Source: Przewalskia tangutica (Eukaryota; Streptophyta; Magnoliopsida; Solanales; Solanaceae). Taken from it: a DNA stretch of 64,000 nt. The notes beneath the pieces were generated by a model. It saw nothing but the letters and a program-made list of their open reading frames with translations, had not been told where the DNA came from and ran no database searches. Shown piece by piece: positions 47,862 to 59,423 of the stretch. Position 1 is the first letter of the stretch. The number at the start of each line of letters is the position of its first letter. Made by a program: the position numbers and the translations under genes. The stretch is from the NCBI GenBank assembly GCA_029844215.1, contig CM056726.1:40479001-40543000 (forward strand), given 5' to 3'.

Positions 47862-49497
47862 CCCCACATGGCCCATGTTGGGCGAGAATGGCATGGCCAA
47901 GTGGCCAAGTTGACTCAAGATATTTGTCCATCTAAATCTTGGCCACATATTTGTTTTAATCTTAACCTTTGGTTTCATTATATATCCATACTAGTGCAAG
48001 ACTTTAACACTTAGAAAAAATTTCAAGAAAACTTTGTGCACACATAAGTGCTCTCGGCCAAGGCATCATGAAGAACAAGAAAATTCTTCAAATGTTGTTG
48101 ATAAATCTCCATACTCAATCCTAAGGTCCCTAGTAGTATACTAAGCATAAACAACCTCTTAAATCCCGGAAATACTACGTTAATCCGCTAGTCGCACCTT
48201 GAAACCCTAAGGTGTTCTTCATATTTTGAGTTGGAACTTGAAGAGAAGTTAGTTATGAACTTCTAAGGGTTGCTTGGAGTGGATTGGAACGTAAAGGAAA
48301 GGAGCTAAAGTTGCTAAGGATCGACTTTTAATCTTGGATTATATTTGGGCTTATTTAGATAATGATCTTTGTCTTCCTAATGTAATTGAAGATTACATGT
48401 TATAGTAGTTGATAATTGAGCTTGTGATATAAGGAATAAAGATTTATAAGTGTTGGAGAATTTGGAGGGTGAATAACGAAATATGGCATGCTAACCATTG
48501 AAATTGTTAATCAATTTGGTTGTTAGTTATAATCGTCACATGTTATACAAGAAAGGAAATTTAGTTGTTATAATTGTTATGACGTACTAACATGTTGGAG
48601 TAACGACTTGGATTAAAGAATTGAAAAAGGACTATATGTTGTATTGTTGTTTGGTTGGTTGTGCCGTAAATGTGGCGTATTGGTTATTGATTTCGGGCCT
48701 TGAAAAAGGTGGAAAAGTATGTAGAAACAGGGGAAGTGTTGTCTAATTTTTCGTAGAATAAGAGACCTTATACTTAGTATTATTCTACCTTAGAAAGCTA
48801 GAAGTTGATAGATGTATTATGGTCATTATAGGTTGATATTCTACGTGCGGCGTATTCAACTTAGCAGGTGGATTAAGCCGAAGAGGTATGTGGAACTTTC
48901 CCTATCTTCTTGAGAATGATTCTTATAAATGTATAGTACGGTTGACGTACATGTCTTAAATGAATTTGGTTTCATTTTGGTACCATTGATTTGATTTAAA
49001 AAGGTACAAGTTTAGTTGAGTTGGAAAGTTAAACTTACTTGGTTTTTAAAGGATGTAAATGCCTTAGTTTTTTAAAAACATAAAGTGTTATAATGGCTTT
49101 ATGGGAAGTTAGTTATAGCGACTTTATGGGAAGTTAAAATAGTGGTTTACTTGAATGATTTAAAAGAGAATAAATGATTTGATTTTGAAAGTATACGATA
49201 CTTGACTTAAAGAGTATAAGTAACTTGATTTAAAGATATAGGTTACTTGAGTTTGGAAAGTAGAAGTTACTTGGTTTCAAAGCCTAGAAATGAATTTCTA
49301 AAGGTGTAGTAACTTGATTTGAAAAATAGACATGTCTTGATACTACGGGTGTTGGTATCTTGTGACTTTTATATGAAAAAGATTCTTTTTAAAGGAATAG
49401 AAGTACGTAGTACTTTGGAGTTAAATTCCCGGATTTTACATGATAGTGCCTTAAGTTTAATTAATGAGAGTTAAAGATTTCTAACTAGCATATGTTG
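47862..49497 (+). repeat. 3' LTR of element B, first part (5' truncated)
   Basis: Matches 43228-44890 of the 5' LTR. It begins at the deletion junction GTCACCCCC and ends at the TGTTG target of element C. Confidence 0.92.
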
Positions 49498-49891
49498 TGT
49501 TATACCCCGTATTTCCAGAGTGTACGTAAGGACGTACGTAGAAAAGTTTGAAGCTTAAAGTAGGAAAGGTTCGAATTTTTGTGCACAACACCCGATTAGA
49601 ATCGTTTTTCGACGAAACGTTTTACAAGACTTGCGAAGGGAAAATTCCGGCTATGTCATTTATATTTTTTGCGGATTTTTCCGAGAGACGAAATGTTTTG
49701 GACCAACGAGAGGGAAACACGTGGCACCCTCTCATTGGTGGACGTGTGGGGCGGCATTGGACGATTTGGAGAGTGAGAGTTGGTAGGATATTTTGTGTGT
49801 TAGATAGATAAGGTGGGACCCACACACACTTGTCCAAATCCACACCCTACACTTGCCTACTACTTGGCATGATCTTGGCCATTGATTTCCC

Positions 49892-49899
49892 TATAAATA
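49892..49899 (+). promoter_or_regulatory. TATA box of element C 5' LTR
   Basis: CCCTATAAATACCCCC. The sister box is at 55723-55730. Confidence 0.75.
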
Positions 49900-51789
49900 C
49901 CCCCCTTAGTTGATGAACTTCTTCATCCAAAAATTGTGCTAAGTCTTGAAAGCTCTTCCCTTTGTGTTGAAGTTCGCCCTAGCCTCCCTCCCCTCGTGAG
50001 GCCCTCGCCGAGAGCCCTCCCTTGGCCGAAAGTACCCTCCTAGTGGTGCTAGCCGTGGTACCCCCTACCTTGAGTTGTTTTCGTAAATACACCCCCTCTT
50101 GGTAGGAATACTCCAAGTATTGTTACTATTCCAAAATACCTTGGCCTAAATACCTTGTAGTATTCCAAGGTTACACTTATACGAAAAGCCGAAATACTAT
50201 TATACTTCCTTCACTACAAAACGAAACCCTAAGGAAAATCTCCATAGTTGGTGGAGTATTAAGAAGAAGTTGCGTAGAACTTCTAAGGGTTGTTTGGAGC
50301 GGTGGAGCACCCGGAGTAGGAGCTAAACGTTGCTCAGGATCGACATTAAACTTGGATAATTTTGGGCTTATCGAGGTAAATACTCTTATCCTTATATTGT
50401 AATTGGAAATTACATACTGTTGTAGCATAGAAATGAATATAAGATTCATAGAAGAGATTTGAACTGTAATAAAAGGATATTACAGAAAAGACTTGAACTG
50501 AAATCACATCAGAAAGAATAATCTACAGAGTAGTCTAGACATTGATAGACTTGTATAACCTTTATAGGTTGAATGTTCTGCAAGTAGCATGTACTACTTG
50601 AAAAGTGGACAAGGCTAGCCGGGTTTTAGCCGTGGAGCGTTTTGCTAATAGTCGATAATCGTCGCGAGGTATGTGATTCTTCCTATACTCTTGAGCATGA
50701 TATTTTAAAATATATATAGTACGGTAGACGTACGTGTGTTAACTGAATAATAATTACGGCAATGTCTTTTGACTTAAGCCTGAATAATAATTACGACAAT
50801 GTCTTTTGACTTAAGCCTGAATAATAAGAATCTTGAAGTAATTCAAAAGAGTTAAGAAACCTGTTTGAAAGAAGAGTAATGCTTGGTTTTAAAAGCTTAA
50901 GAGTTATACTAGCTTTATGGGAAGTTAGGTATAACGGCTTAAGAGTGATAAAAAGAATGGTTTATTAATTTTAGAAGTTAAGAGACTTGATCTTAAAAGA
51001 TAAGAGACTTGACTTAATTAAATTAATATGAATTTTGTGTGAAACCTCATTCGTGAGAAATGAGTACTTGTTTTTTTTTTAAAAGCAATAATGTTTTACT
51101 GATTTCGGAAATCAGAATAAGTATCGAACAAACCACAGCAGCGCTAATAAAGGGAAATGTTTTGACTAATAAAGTATTATTAAAACCAGTAGAAACTTCC
51201 ATCTGCATAGAAGCTAAGATGAGACAAAATGATGTTACATTTCCTAGATCATGGATGCTGTAATAAGATTGTAATGAACAAGAATAACCTACTTACATAT
51301 AAGGTATATGTTTCTCAAATTGTTTTAAAGGATAATTACATCATTAAGTGATTAAAACTATGAACTACGAAACCTTTCGAAAAATGAGAAACTTGAAACA
51401 TTTGAAATTAGGCAAACTTGAACCTTTGGAAAATAATGTTGTTACTTGATTTTACAATGGGAAGTGTTTTGGTTTACTTAAAAAGATAGTCACTCTATTT
51501 TTATACTACGGGTATTGTGTGACTTTTGTGAAAGAAACGGATCTTTTAAAGAGTTAATGTATGAAGTACTTTGGGGATAAATTCCCGAACTTGTTAACAT
51601 AAAGAAGAAAGTACCTTGTGTGAAGAACTTGATTGTATTGGTCTGTGATAGCCTTGTAATACTTTCTTGTTGATTTGATAAAGTAAACATGTTAGGATGC
51701 TACGCGTGTTAGTATCTTGTGATATGCTTGTTGTGCTTACGTTGTTGAACTTTAAGCCCGTTGTACTGTTATTATATCACATACCCCCT

Positions 51790-52070
51790 TGACTTATTAT
51801 ACCGAGGGCTTGCCACCCCGATGCAGTCTATACGGCCTACGCGTCTATGTGACTATCGCGAGCGGTATGCTCGAGATTGATCATTCCGGGTGTTTTATCC
51901 CGATGCGGGGGATGCCCTATGCGGTCTGTGTGACTATGCGGTCTATTGAGACTATGCGGATTGCGGGAGTCCAGGAGGGTACCGGGGTTAGCTACCCCGA
52001 TGCGGGTCTATACGACCTATGCGGGTCTATGTGTGACCTATGCGGGCTGCGGGAAGTCCAGGATTAGGCA
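51790..52070 (+). repeat. GC-rich subrepeats in C LTR
   Basis: Irregular copies of CTATGCGGTCTATGTGACTA and related GATGCGGG units. The sister region at 57650-57915 differs by many small indels. Confidence 0.7.
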
Positions 52071-52746
52071 CGCATAATGATACTATGGGCGGTCGGCCTT
52101 GCTTCGATCATTAGCGGCCTAGAAAAGACCGATTCTGATATCTATTTCACTCTTGTTTATGTTGTGGGCGTGAGACCCATAGTTATAATTGAGTGATGAC
52201 TTTGAGGCGTGAGTCCACGACTTGACATGGTCGCTTATTTATCAGAATCGTAGTTTGGTTATCATACATGTCTCCCGCTTTATATAGACTACTATGATTT
52301 CAATTACTGATTTTCGGGCCACATACTTGGTACCTGTTATCGACCTCGCCGGGCTGCGTTCATGCCGCAGTAGAGGTACACCGCCGTTGATCCTCGCCTC
52401 GTGGTCACAGTCATTGGGAAGCTCCGTTTCTCGGAGGCTTATCGGTGGTATAGTCCCTGTCGCCAGGTGCTTACATTCGGGGTATGGCGGCCCCGTCCGC
52501 CATTGTTGTCATGTCACTCTAGAGGTGCAGTAGTACCGCTGTGGCGAGTTGTAAGTGGGATGTAACTGTTCGGATTTAAGTTTTCATATATACATGCCGA
52601 AAGGCAATTTTTCTCAGATTATTATTTCATACTTCATGTTATTTCATGTTATTGTTTTATATTCTGCTGATTACTCTGATGTTATATCACTAGGGTGCCC
52701 GGGGTAAGACACCAGTCACGGGCCCGGGTTCGGGTCGTGACAAAAG

Positions 52747-52758
52747 TGGTATCAGAGC
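52747..52758 (+). promoter_or_regulatory. Primer-binding site of element C
   Basis: TGGTATCAGAGC four bases after the LTR, complementary to initiator methionine tRNA. Confidence 0.92.
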
Positions 52759-52951
52759 AGTTAATCCTCGGAAAGTGTCTACAGACCGTATCTAGTAGAT
52801 TCTTGATTATCGGTGTGTTGTGCACCACACCAATAATCAGGAGGCTATAGGATATTTAGGATTGGTTTCCATTCTTCTCACTCTGAGATCATGCCTTAGA
52901 GCTGTGTTGTAAGTTGGACCCCTCTAACGTATTTCTTTCCCTTACCGTTAT

Positions 52952-53635
52952 GCCTCCGCGTAAGGCAACCCGCCCAAGAGGCAAGGCGGCGAGGAGCTGC
53001 GAATAAATCTGAGGGTTACGAGGGCACAGACCCAATCATCACCTAGGGTGGTGCGTCAATCGGGGAGTTTGGCGACGCCGCCAGTCCCAGCAGAAGTTTA
53101 GCACGGCGGCAGCAGCTCCTACTACGGCCATGACATTTGAACCTTCAGTTCCACGATCGGGGAACAGAGAAGATAGATTGCAAAGAGGCGACCCTGTTAC
53201 TAGCCATGGATTTAGCAACCAAAGAATATAGAGTGTATCGACTTATCACGGGTCTTGATGACTATCTAAAGAAAGGATGTGCAAGAGTAGCTCTTCAGTC
53301 AGGCTTGAGCATGGCCTGCGTACGGGCTTATGCGCAGCAGGCCGAGAAACGTAGGGATCAACGGGTTAACCAAAATCAGCAGAAGAGGGCCAGATCGGCA
53401 GGGCCCTTGGGTAAATTTCGAGGCAAATCGCCTCAGCAGCAGACTGGATACACACCTCCGCCAGTGCAGAGTGGTCCTCCACGGATTTCAGGACGTTTGG
53501 GGTATGCCGGAGTTGGTCAGAGCTCCAGGGCTTCCGGTTCACAGTATGACAGGCGTCATCCCGGGGAATGTCGTCTTTTTGTTGGTACTTGTTGTACCTG
53601 CGATCGTGGCAGTGTCGAAAGGGTGTCCTAGTAGG
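52952..53635 (+). pseudogene. Element C gag, internally deleted
   Basis: The start is at the ATG at 52952 (MPPRKATRPRGKAA). The frame breaks early and most of the capsid core is missing. A continuous frame from 53137 keeps the end of capsid (YRVYRLITGLDDYLKKGC, QNQQKRARSAG) and a Pro/Gln-rich linker. The nucleocapsid is damaged: RRHPGECR is present, but the knuckle reads CCTCDRGSVERVS after a frameshift, so no zinc finger forms. It is not functional. Confidence 0.87.
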
Positions 53636-54544
53636 AGGACATAGCCTTCAGGATCGGTGGGTAGTTCGTCACCTTCCTTAGCTATGCGCCCAACAGGGTA
53701 GGATTGATTAGAACGACAGAGGAGAGTGAAGTTGTAGATACAGGTAGATCCTTAACCCTCTAGAGATGAGTATACCTTAAAAGTTATGTTAATTGTGATT
53801 AGAAATCATGGTTAGTAAACCGGGTAAGGTTGGGGATAAGAAAAGTGTGAGCCTTAGAGTGTTATATGTGGAGACCTTAGAGGTAAGGCCATCTCGAGTA
53901 AAGATGAATTTTTCTTTATGTGTGTTTGACCCTTATCGGAGTGCATAGTGCACGTGAGATATAGTTGTATAATAAGTCCCTGAGTAGTGTGGAATGAAAG
54001 AGGGTAGTTGAACTAAGAAGACCACTAGGTTTTCGTGACTTGATTAGTGAGATCGTTAGGATCGGAACAAGAGTTTTTGCGAGCAAGTCGGGTCGTTGAG
54101 GACCAACCGCGGGTCAACCCGCGGCTGTTTTAATGGTGGGTCGGGCCGGTAGTCCCGCCAGGTGATAGGGTCATGAGGGTGTTAGGCCCAAATTTAGTTA
54201 ACCATCGTACGAGTTCGTGGATGCATTCGACCAGTAATCGGGCCGATGAGGTCAGCCCCTCTTGTCTTTCATTCAAGATCGTTTTACTCGGAAGAGGGTT
54301 CTGCGAGATGTTACATCAGGAAGGTTGTAAGGCTGCACGGGGTGCCTACATTCACCTTATGACGGTGGAGCCCGCCATTTCTGCTTTTTCTCGGAGGTTT
54401 TGCCAGCAGGTTAGGAACTCAAAGTGAGTCTCGAAGCGCATTCACCCTGCCTGTGTTTGGATTTGTGGGTAGCTATGAGGATTGTTGCCTCGCTGAGGAG
54501 TGCTTTTATAACTACCATTTCAAGATTCGGATATCGCCACGAAG
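53636..54544 (+). other. Non-coding filler of element C
   Basis: No credible reading frame. It shares CTTAACCCTCTAGAGA (53750) and the block at 54166-54235 with element 1, and the latter block also with element D. The part after 54240 has no counterpart in element 1. Confidence 0.7.
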
Positions 54545-54955
54545 CCTCGTAGGGCGGAAGTGTAAGTCTTGGCCGATTGGTTCGATGTTGGCAAAGTTCA
54601 GATAGTGGGTTCATACTTGTTTGGCAGGACGGGATAGGGTGAAGCCTATCCAGAGAGGTTATCGACACCGTAATCAGCGTAAGTCGACGGATGATCGGCG
54701 ACGACGCTTGGAGTTCAGGTTGACGGTGGGTCTTCTTGAAGGTGCCACCCCGGAAGGGTGTGACGAGATTCGGAAAACAGAGGAAACTTAGTCCGAGTTA
54801 CTTTGGGCCTTTTCAGGTCATGTGAAGAGTAGGCCAGGTTGCCTATATGTTAGCTTTTGTCGTCCGACTTAGGAGGCAGTATGTCCGGTCCTTCATGTTG
54901 TTAGGCTCGGAAAAGTATCGGAGATCCATCCAGAGTATTCCCAGTTATGATGATC
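54545..54955 (+). pseudogene. Integrase C-terminal remnant in element C
   Basis: Read through stops and shifts, it parallels 63290-63680 of element A: a WFDVG motif, the GEAYPERL stretch against KLIQERLL, a damaged counterpart of RRRLLEFQLDDWVFLKV, and GDPSRVFPV. It marks the right edge of the internal deletion: all of pol upstream of this segment is gone. Confidence 0.75.
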
Positions 54956-55321
54956 AAGTTGGAGGTAGTAACCCAGAGTTTTTTTTGAAATTGATGCAGT
55001 AACAGAAATGTGGTAAGTTTGAGAAGGAGTTCGTGTGTACGAGAAGGGTACGACGAGTAAGGGAAGAAACGAGCATGTGTTAAGAACATAGAAGTGAGCA
55101 TTTCGTTTGTAAAGAAAAGGGTGCTAAGGGAGTATCTTTTAACCCTTGGGTGGGAGTTTTTGTAGTGATGGAGGTGATTTCTCGTGGACTTGGAGGTAAG
55201 TATTTACGCTTGTTGTGTTGTGGCCAGGTGGCATGGTTGTTTTCGTAAGTATAGCAGTGAAGACTATACTGGCGCCTGTTTATTTTGAGACTTAGAAGGA
55301 ACATTCGGGACGAATGTTTCT

Positions 55322-55334
55322 AAGGAGGGGAGAA
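55322..55334 (+). promoter_or_regulatory. Polypurine tract of element C
   Basis: AAGGAGGGGAGAA abutting the 3' LTR, identical to that of element 1. Confidence 0.9.
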
Positions 55335-58300
55335 TGTTATACCCCGTATTTCCAGTATGCGTGGGGCGTGCGTAGAAAAGTTTGAAGCTTAAAGTAGGCA
55401 AGGTTCGAATTTTTGTGCACAACACCCGATTAGAATCGTTTTCGACTAAACGTTTTACAAGACTTGCGAAGGAAAATTCCGCTATGTCATTTATAGATTT
55501 TGCGGAGTTTTCCGAGAGACGAAATGTTTTGGACCAACGAGAGGGAAACACGTGGCACCCTCTCATTGGTGGACGTGTGGGGCGGCATTGGACGATTTGG
55601 TGAGTGAGAGTTGGTAGGATATTTTGTGTGTTAGATAGATAAGGTGGGACCCACACACACTTGTCCAAATCCACACCCTACACTTGCCTACTACTTGGCA
55701 TGATCTTGGCCATTGATTTCCCTATAAATACCCCCCTTAGTTGATGAACTTCTTCATCCAAAAATTGTGCTAAGTCTTGAAAGCTCTTCCCCTTTGTGTT
55801 GAAGTTCTCGCCCTAGCCTCCCCTCCCCTTGGTGAGGCCCCTTGGCCGAGAGCCCCTCCCCCTTGGCCGAAAGTACCCCCCTCCTAGTGGTGCTAGCCGT
55901 GGGGTACCCCCCTACCTTGAGTTGTTTTCGTAAAATACACCCCCCTCTTGGTAGGAATACTCTCCAAGTATTGTTACTATTCCAAAATACCTTGGCCTAA
56001 ATACCTTGTAGTATTCCAAGGTTACACTTATACGAAAAGCCCAGAAATACTATTATACTTCCCTTCAGTCACAAAACGAAACCCTAAGGAAAATCTCCAT
56101 AGTTGGTTGGAGTATTAAGAAGAAGTTGCGTAGAACTTCTAAGGGTTGTTTGGAGCGGGTTGGAGCACCCGGAGTAGGAGCTAAACGTTGCTCAGGATCG
56201 ACATTAAACTTGGATAATTTTGGGCTTATCGAGGTAAATACTCTTGTCCTTATATTGTAATTGGAAATTACATACTGTTGTAGCATAGAAATGAATATAA
56301 GATTCATAGAAGAGATTTGAACTGTAATAAAAGGATATTACAGAAAAGACTTGAACTGAAATCACATCAGAAAGAATAATCTACAGAGTAGTCTAGACAT
56401 TGATAGACTTGTATAACCTTTATAGGTTGAATGTTCTGCAAGTAGCATGTACTACTTGAAAAGTGGACAAGGCTAGCCGGGTTTTAGCCGTGGAGCGTTT
56501 TGCTAATAGTCGATAATCGTCGCGAGGTATGTGATTCTTCCTATACTCTTGAGCATGATATTTTAAAATATATATAGTACGGTAGACGTACGTGTGTTAA
56601 CTGAATAATAATTACGGCAATGTCTTTTGACTTAAGCCTGAATAATAATTACGGCAATGTCTTTTGACTTAAGCCTGAATAATAAGAATCTTGAAGTAAT
56701 TCAAAAGAGTTAAGAAACCTGTTTGAAAGAAGAGTAATGCTTGGTTTTAAAAGCTTAAGAGTTATACTAGCTTTATGGGAAGTTAGGTATAACAGCTTAA
56801 GAGTGATAAAAATAATGGTTTATTAATTTTAGAAGTTAAGAGACTTGATCTTAAAAGATAAGAGACTTGACTTAATTAAATTAATATGAATTTTGTGTGA
56901 AACCTCATTCGTGAGAAATGAGTACTTGTTTTTTTTTAAAAGCAATAATGTTTTACTGATTTCGGAAATCAGAATAAGTATCGAACAAACCACAGCAGCG
57001 CTAATAAAGGGAAATGTTTTGACTAATAAAGTATTATTAAAACCAGTAGAAACTTCCATCTGCATAGAAGCTAAGATGAGACAAAATGATGTTACATTTC
57101 CTAGATCATGGATGATGTAATAAGATTGTAATGAACAAGAATAACCTACTTACATATAAGGTATATGTTTCTCAAATTGTTTTAAAGGAGAATTACATCA
57201 TTAAGTGATTAAAACTATGAACTACGAAACCTTTCGAAAAATGAGAAACTTGAAACATTTGAAATTAGGCAAACTTGAACCTTTGGAAAATAATGTTGTT
57301 ACTTGATTTTACAAAGGGAAGTGTTTTGGTTTACTTAAAAAGATAGTCACTCTATTTTTATACTACGGGTATTGTGTGACTTTTGTGAAAGAAACGGATC
57401 TTTTAAAGAGTTAATGTATGAAGTACTTTGGGGATAAATTCCCGAACTTGTTAACATAAAGAAGAAAGTACCTTGTGTGAAGAACTTGATTGTATTGGTC
57501 TGTGATAGCCTTGTAATACTTTCTTGTTGATTTGATAAAGTAAACATGTTAGGATGCTACGCGTGTTAGTATCTTGTGATATGCTTGTTGTGCTTACGTT
57601 GTTGAACTTTAAGCCCGTTGTACTGTTATTATATCACATACCCTCGACTTATTATACCGAGGGCTTGCCACCTCGATGCGGTCTATCGGCCTATGCGGTC
57701 TATGTGACTATGCGAGCGCGGTATGCTCGATTGATCATTCGGTGTTTTATCCCGATGCGGGATGCCCATGTGGTGCTGTGTGACTATGCGGTCTATCGAG
57801 ACTATGCGGATTGGGAGTCCGTGAGGGTACCGGGTTAGCTACCCCGACGCGTCTATACGACATATGCGGGTCTATGTGTGACCTATGCGGGCTGCGGGAA
57901 GTCCAGGATTAGGCACGCATAATGATACTATGGGAGATCGGCCTTGCTTCGATCATTAGCGGCCTAGAAAAGACCGATTCTGATATCTATTTCACTCTTG
58001 TTTATGTTGTGGGCGTGAGACCCATAGTTATAATTGAGTGATGACTTTGAGGGCGTGAGTCCCTGACTTGACATGACTGCTTATTTATTGTGAACTGTAG
58101 TTTGGTTATCATACATGTCTCCTGCTTTATATAGACTACTATGATTTCAATTACAGTATTTTCAGTTTCACATACTTGGTACCTGTTGTTATCGACTCCT
58201 CGGGGCCGTTCATCGCCGCAGTAGGTACACGATCGTTGATCCTCGCCTCGTGGTCACGTCAAGCGTTTGGGAAGCCCGCTTCTCGGAGGCTTATCGTGGT

Positions 58301-58591
58301 ATAGTCCCCGTCGTAGGTGCTTACATTCGTGGTATGGCGGCCCCGTCCCGCCATTGTTGTCATGTCACTCTTAGAAGTCCGTAGTATCGCTGGCGAGTTG
58401 TAAGTGGGATGTAAATCGCTCGATTTAAGTTTTCATATATACATGCCGAAAGGCAATTTTTCTCATATTATTATTTCATACTTTATGTTATTTCATGTTA
58501 TTGTTTTATATTCCCCTGATTACTCTGATGTTATATCACTAGGGTGCCCGGGGTAAGGCACCAGTCACGGGCCCGGGTTCGGGTCGTGACA
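55335..58591 (+). repeat. 3' LTR of element C (3257 bp)
   Basis: Pairs with 49498-52742. It is nearly identical over about 56060-57640, but with many small indels in C-rich and GC-rich stretches (55800-55950, 57640-58400). Confidence 0.95.
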
Positions 58592-59418
58592 TGTTGTTCA
58601 TGATAGACGTTAGTGCTAGTGTTATATTATTTATTATGGGGTCAATCCCCGGGTCATGTTGTATTTTGCATTTTCGTGGATTTGCTCCCCACGATGCGAG
58701 TATGGCGTATATGCTCATTGCGGGATCACAGGGTCCATGCGGGTGAATAGTCCTATGCGGCTGAAATAGTCCCAGGAGTAGGAGTGCATAATGATACTAC
58801 GAGCGGGTGGCCCTAGTTTGATCATAAGCTTCCTATTTTTAAACAGTAAGGTTTACTCTTATGTACCCTCATTATTAGTAAGGCATAGTGTACTGTTAAT
58901 TTGGTTATCATACATGTCTCCAGCTTTATTTTAGACTATATGATTTCATTACAGTACTTTCAGTTTCATATACTTGGTACATGTTTTGTACTGACCCCCT
59001 TTCCTCGGGGGTTGCGTTCATGCCGCAGGTAGAGGTAAACAGGTTGTTGATACTCACTCTTAGGATTACTGTTCAGCTTTTTGGAGGCTCCATTACTCCG
59101 GAGACTTACCTTTTGGTACGGATCTCTGTTGTTGTAAATTTATGTACATTCAGGGGTATGGCGAGATCCTGTCTTGTCATAGGTAGGGTCCAAACTCTTA
59201 GAGGTCTGTAGTCATGTTTTGTGGGTTGGAATTATAAAAGATGTATCCCTTTGTTATGTATATATGCAGGAAGGTGGCCTTATCGGCTAGCCTGGTTCTT
59301 ATTTCACATTAATGCATGTCTATGAGCTTTATTTATATTCCTCTGGTTATCTCTGATGTATACATATAAGGGTGCCCAGGTAGGGAACCAGTCGCGGGAC
59401 CGGGGTCGGGTCGTGACA
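58592..59418 (+). repeat. 3' LTR of element B, second part
   Basis: Continues the B LTR from the TGTTG target of element C to GGGTCGTGACA, followed by the GAAGT duplication. Confidence 0.92.
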
Positions 59419-59423
59419 GAAGT

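Larger units (their letters stand above)
49498..52742 (+). repeat. 5' LTR of element C (3245 bp)
   Basis: TGTTATACCCCG to GGGTCGTGACA. TATAAATA at 49892-49899. A duplicated ACGGCAATGTCTTTTGACTT segment lies at 50756-50830. Confidence 0.95.
49498..58591 (+). mobile_element. Element C: complete pol-less Ty3/Gypsy element
   Basis: LTRs 49498-52742 and 55335-58591, with an exact TGTTG duplication (49493-49497 and 58592-58596), a primer site, degenerate gag, filler, a remnant of the integrase C-terminus and a polypurine tract. The internal region is only about 2.6 kb, against the 5 kb or more expected for a full Gypsy. It is the same family as element 1 (same LTR ends, gag start and gag-to-filler sequence). 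As the innermost element it is the youngest of the A-B-C nest. Confidence 0.95.
43007..59418 (+). mobile_element. Element B: Ty3/Gypsy element with deleted pol, hosting C
   Basis: The 5' LTR is 43007-45776, with a primer site at 45781, gag-protease at 45984-47858, then an abrupt join to the interior of the 3' LTR. That LTR is split by element C (47862-49497 and 58592-59418). The GAAGT duplication is exact (43002-43006 and 59419-59423). The deletion removed reverse transcriptase, RNase H, integrase, the polypurine tract and about 220 bp of the 3' LTR. Confidence 0.93.
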
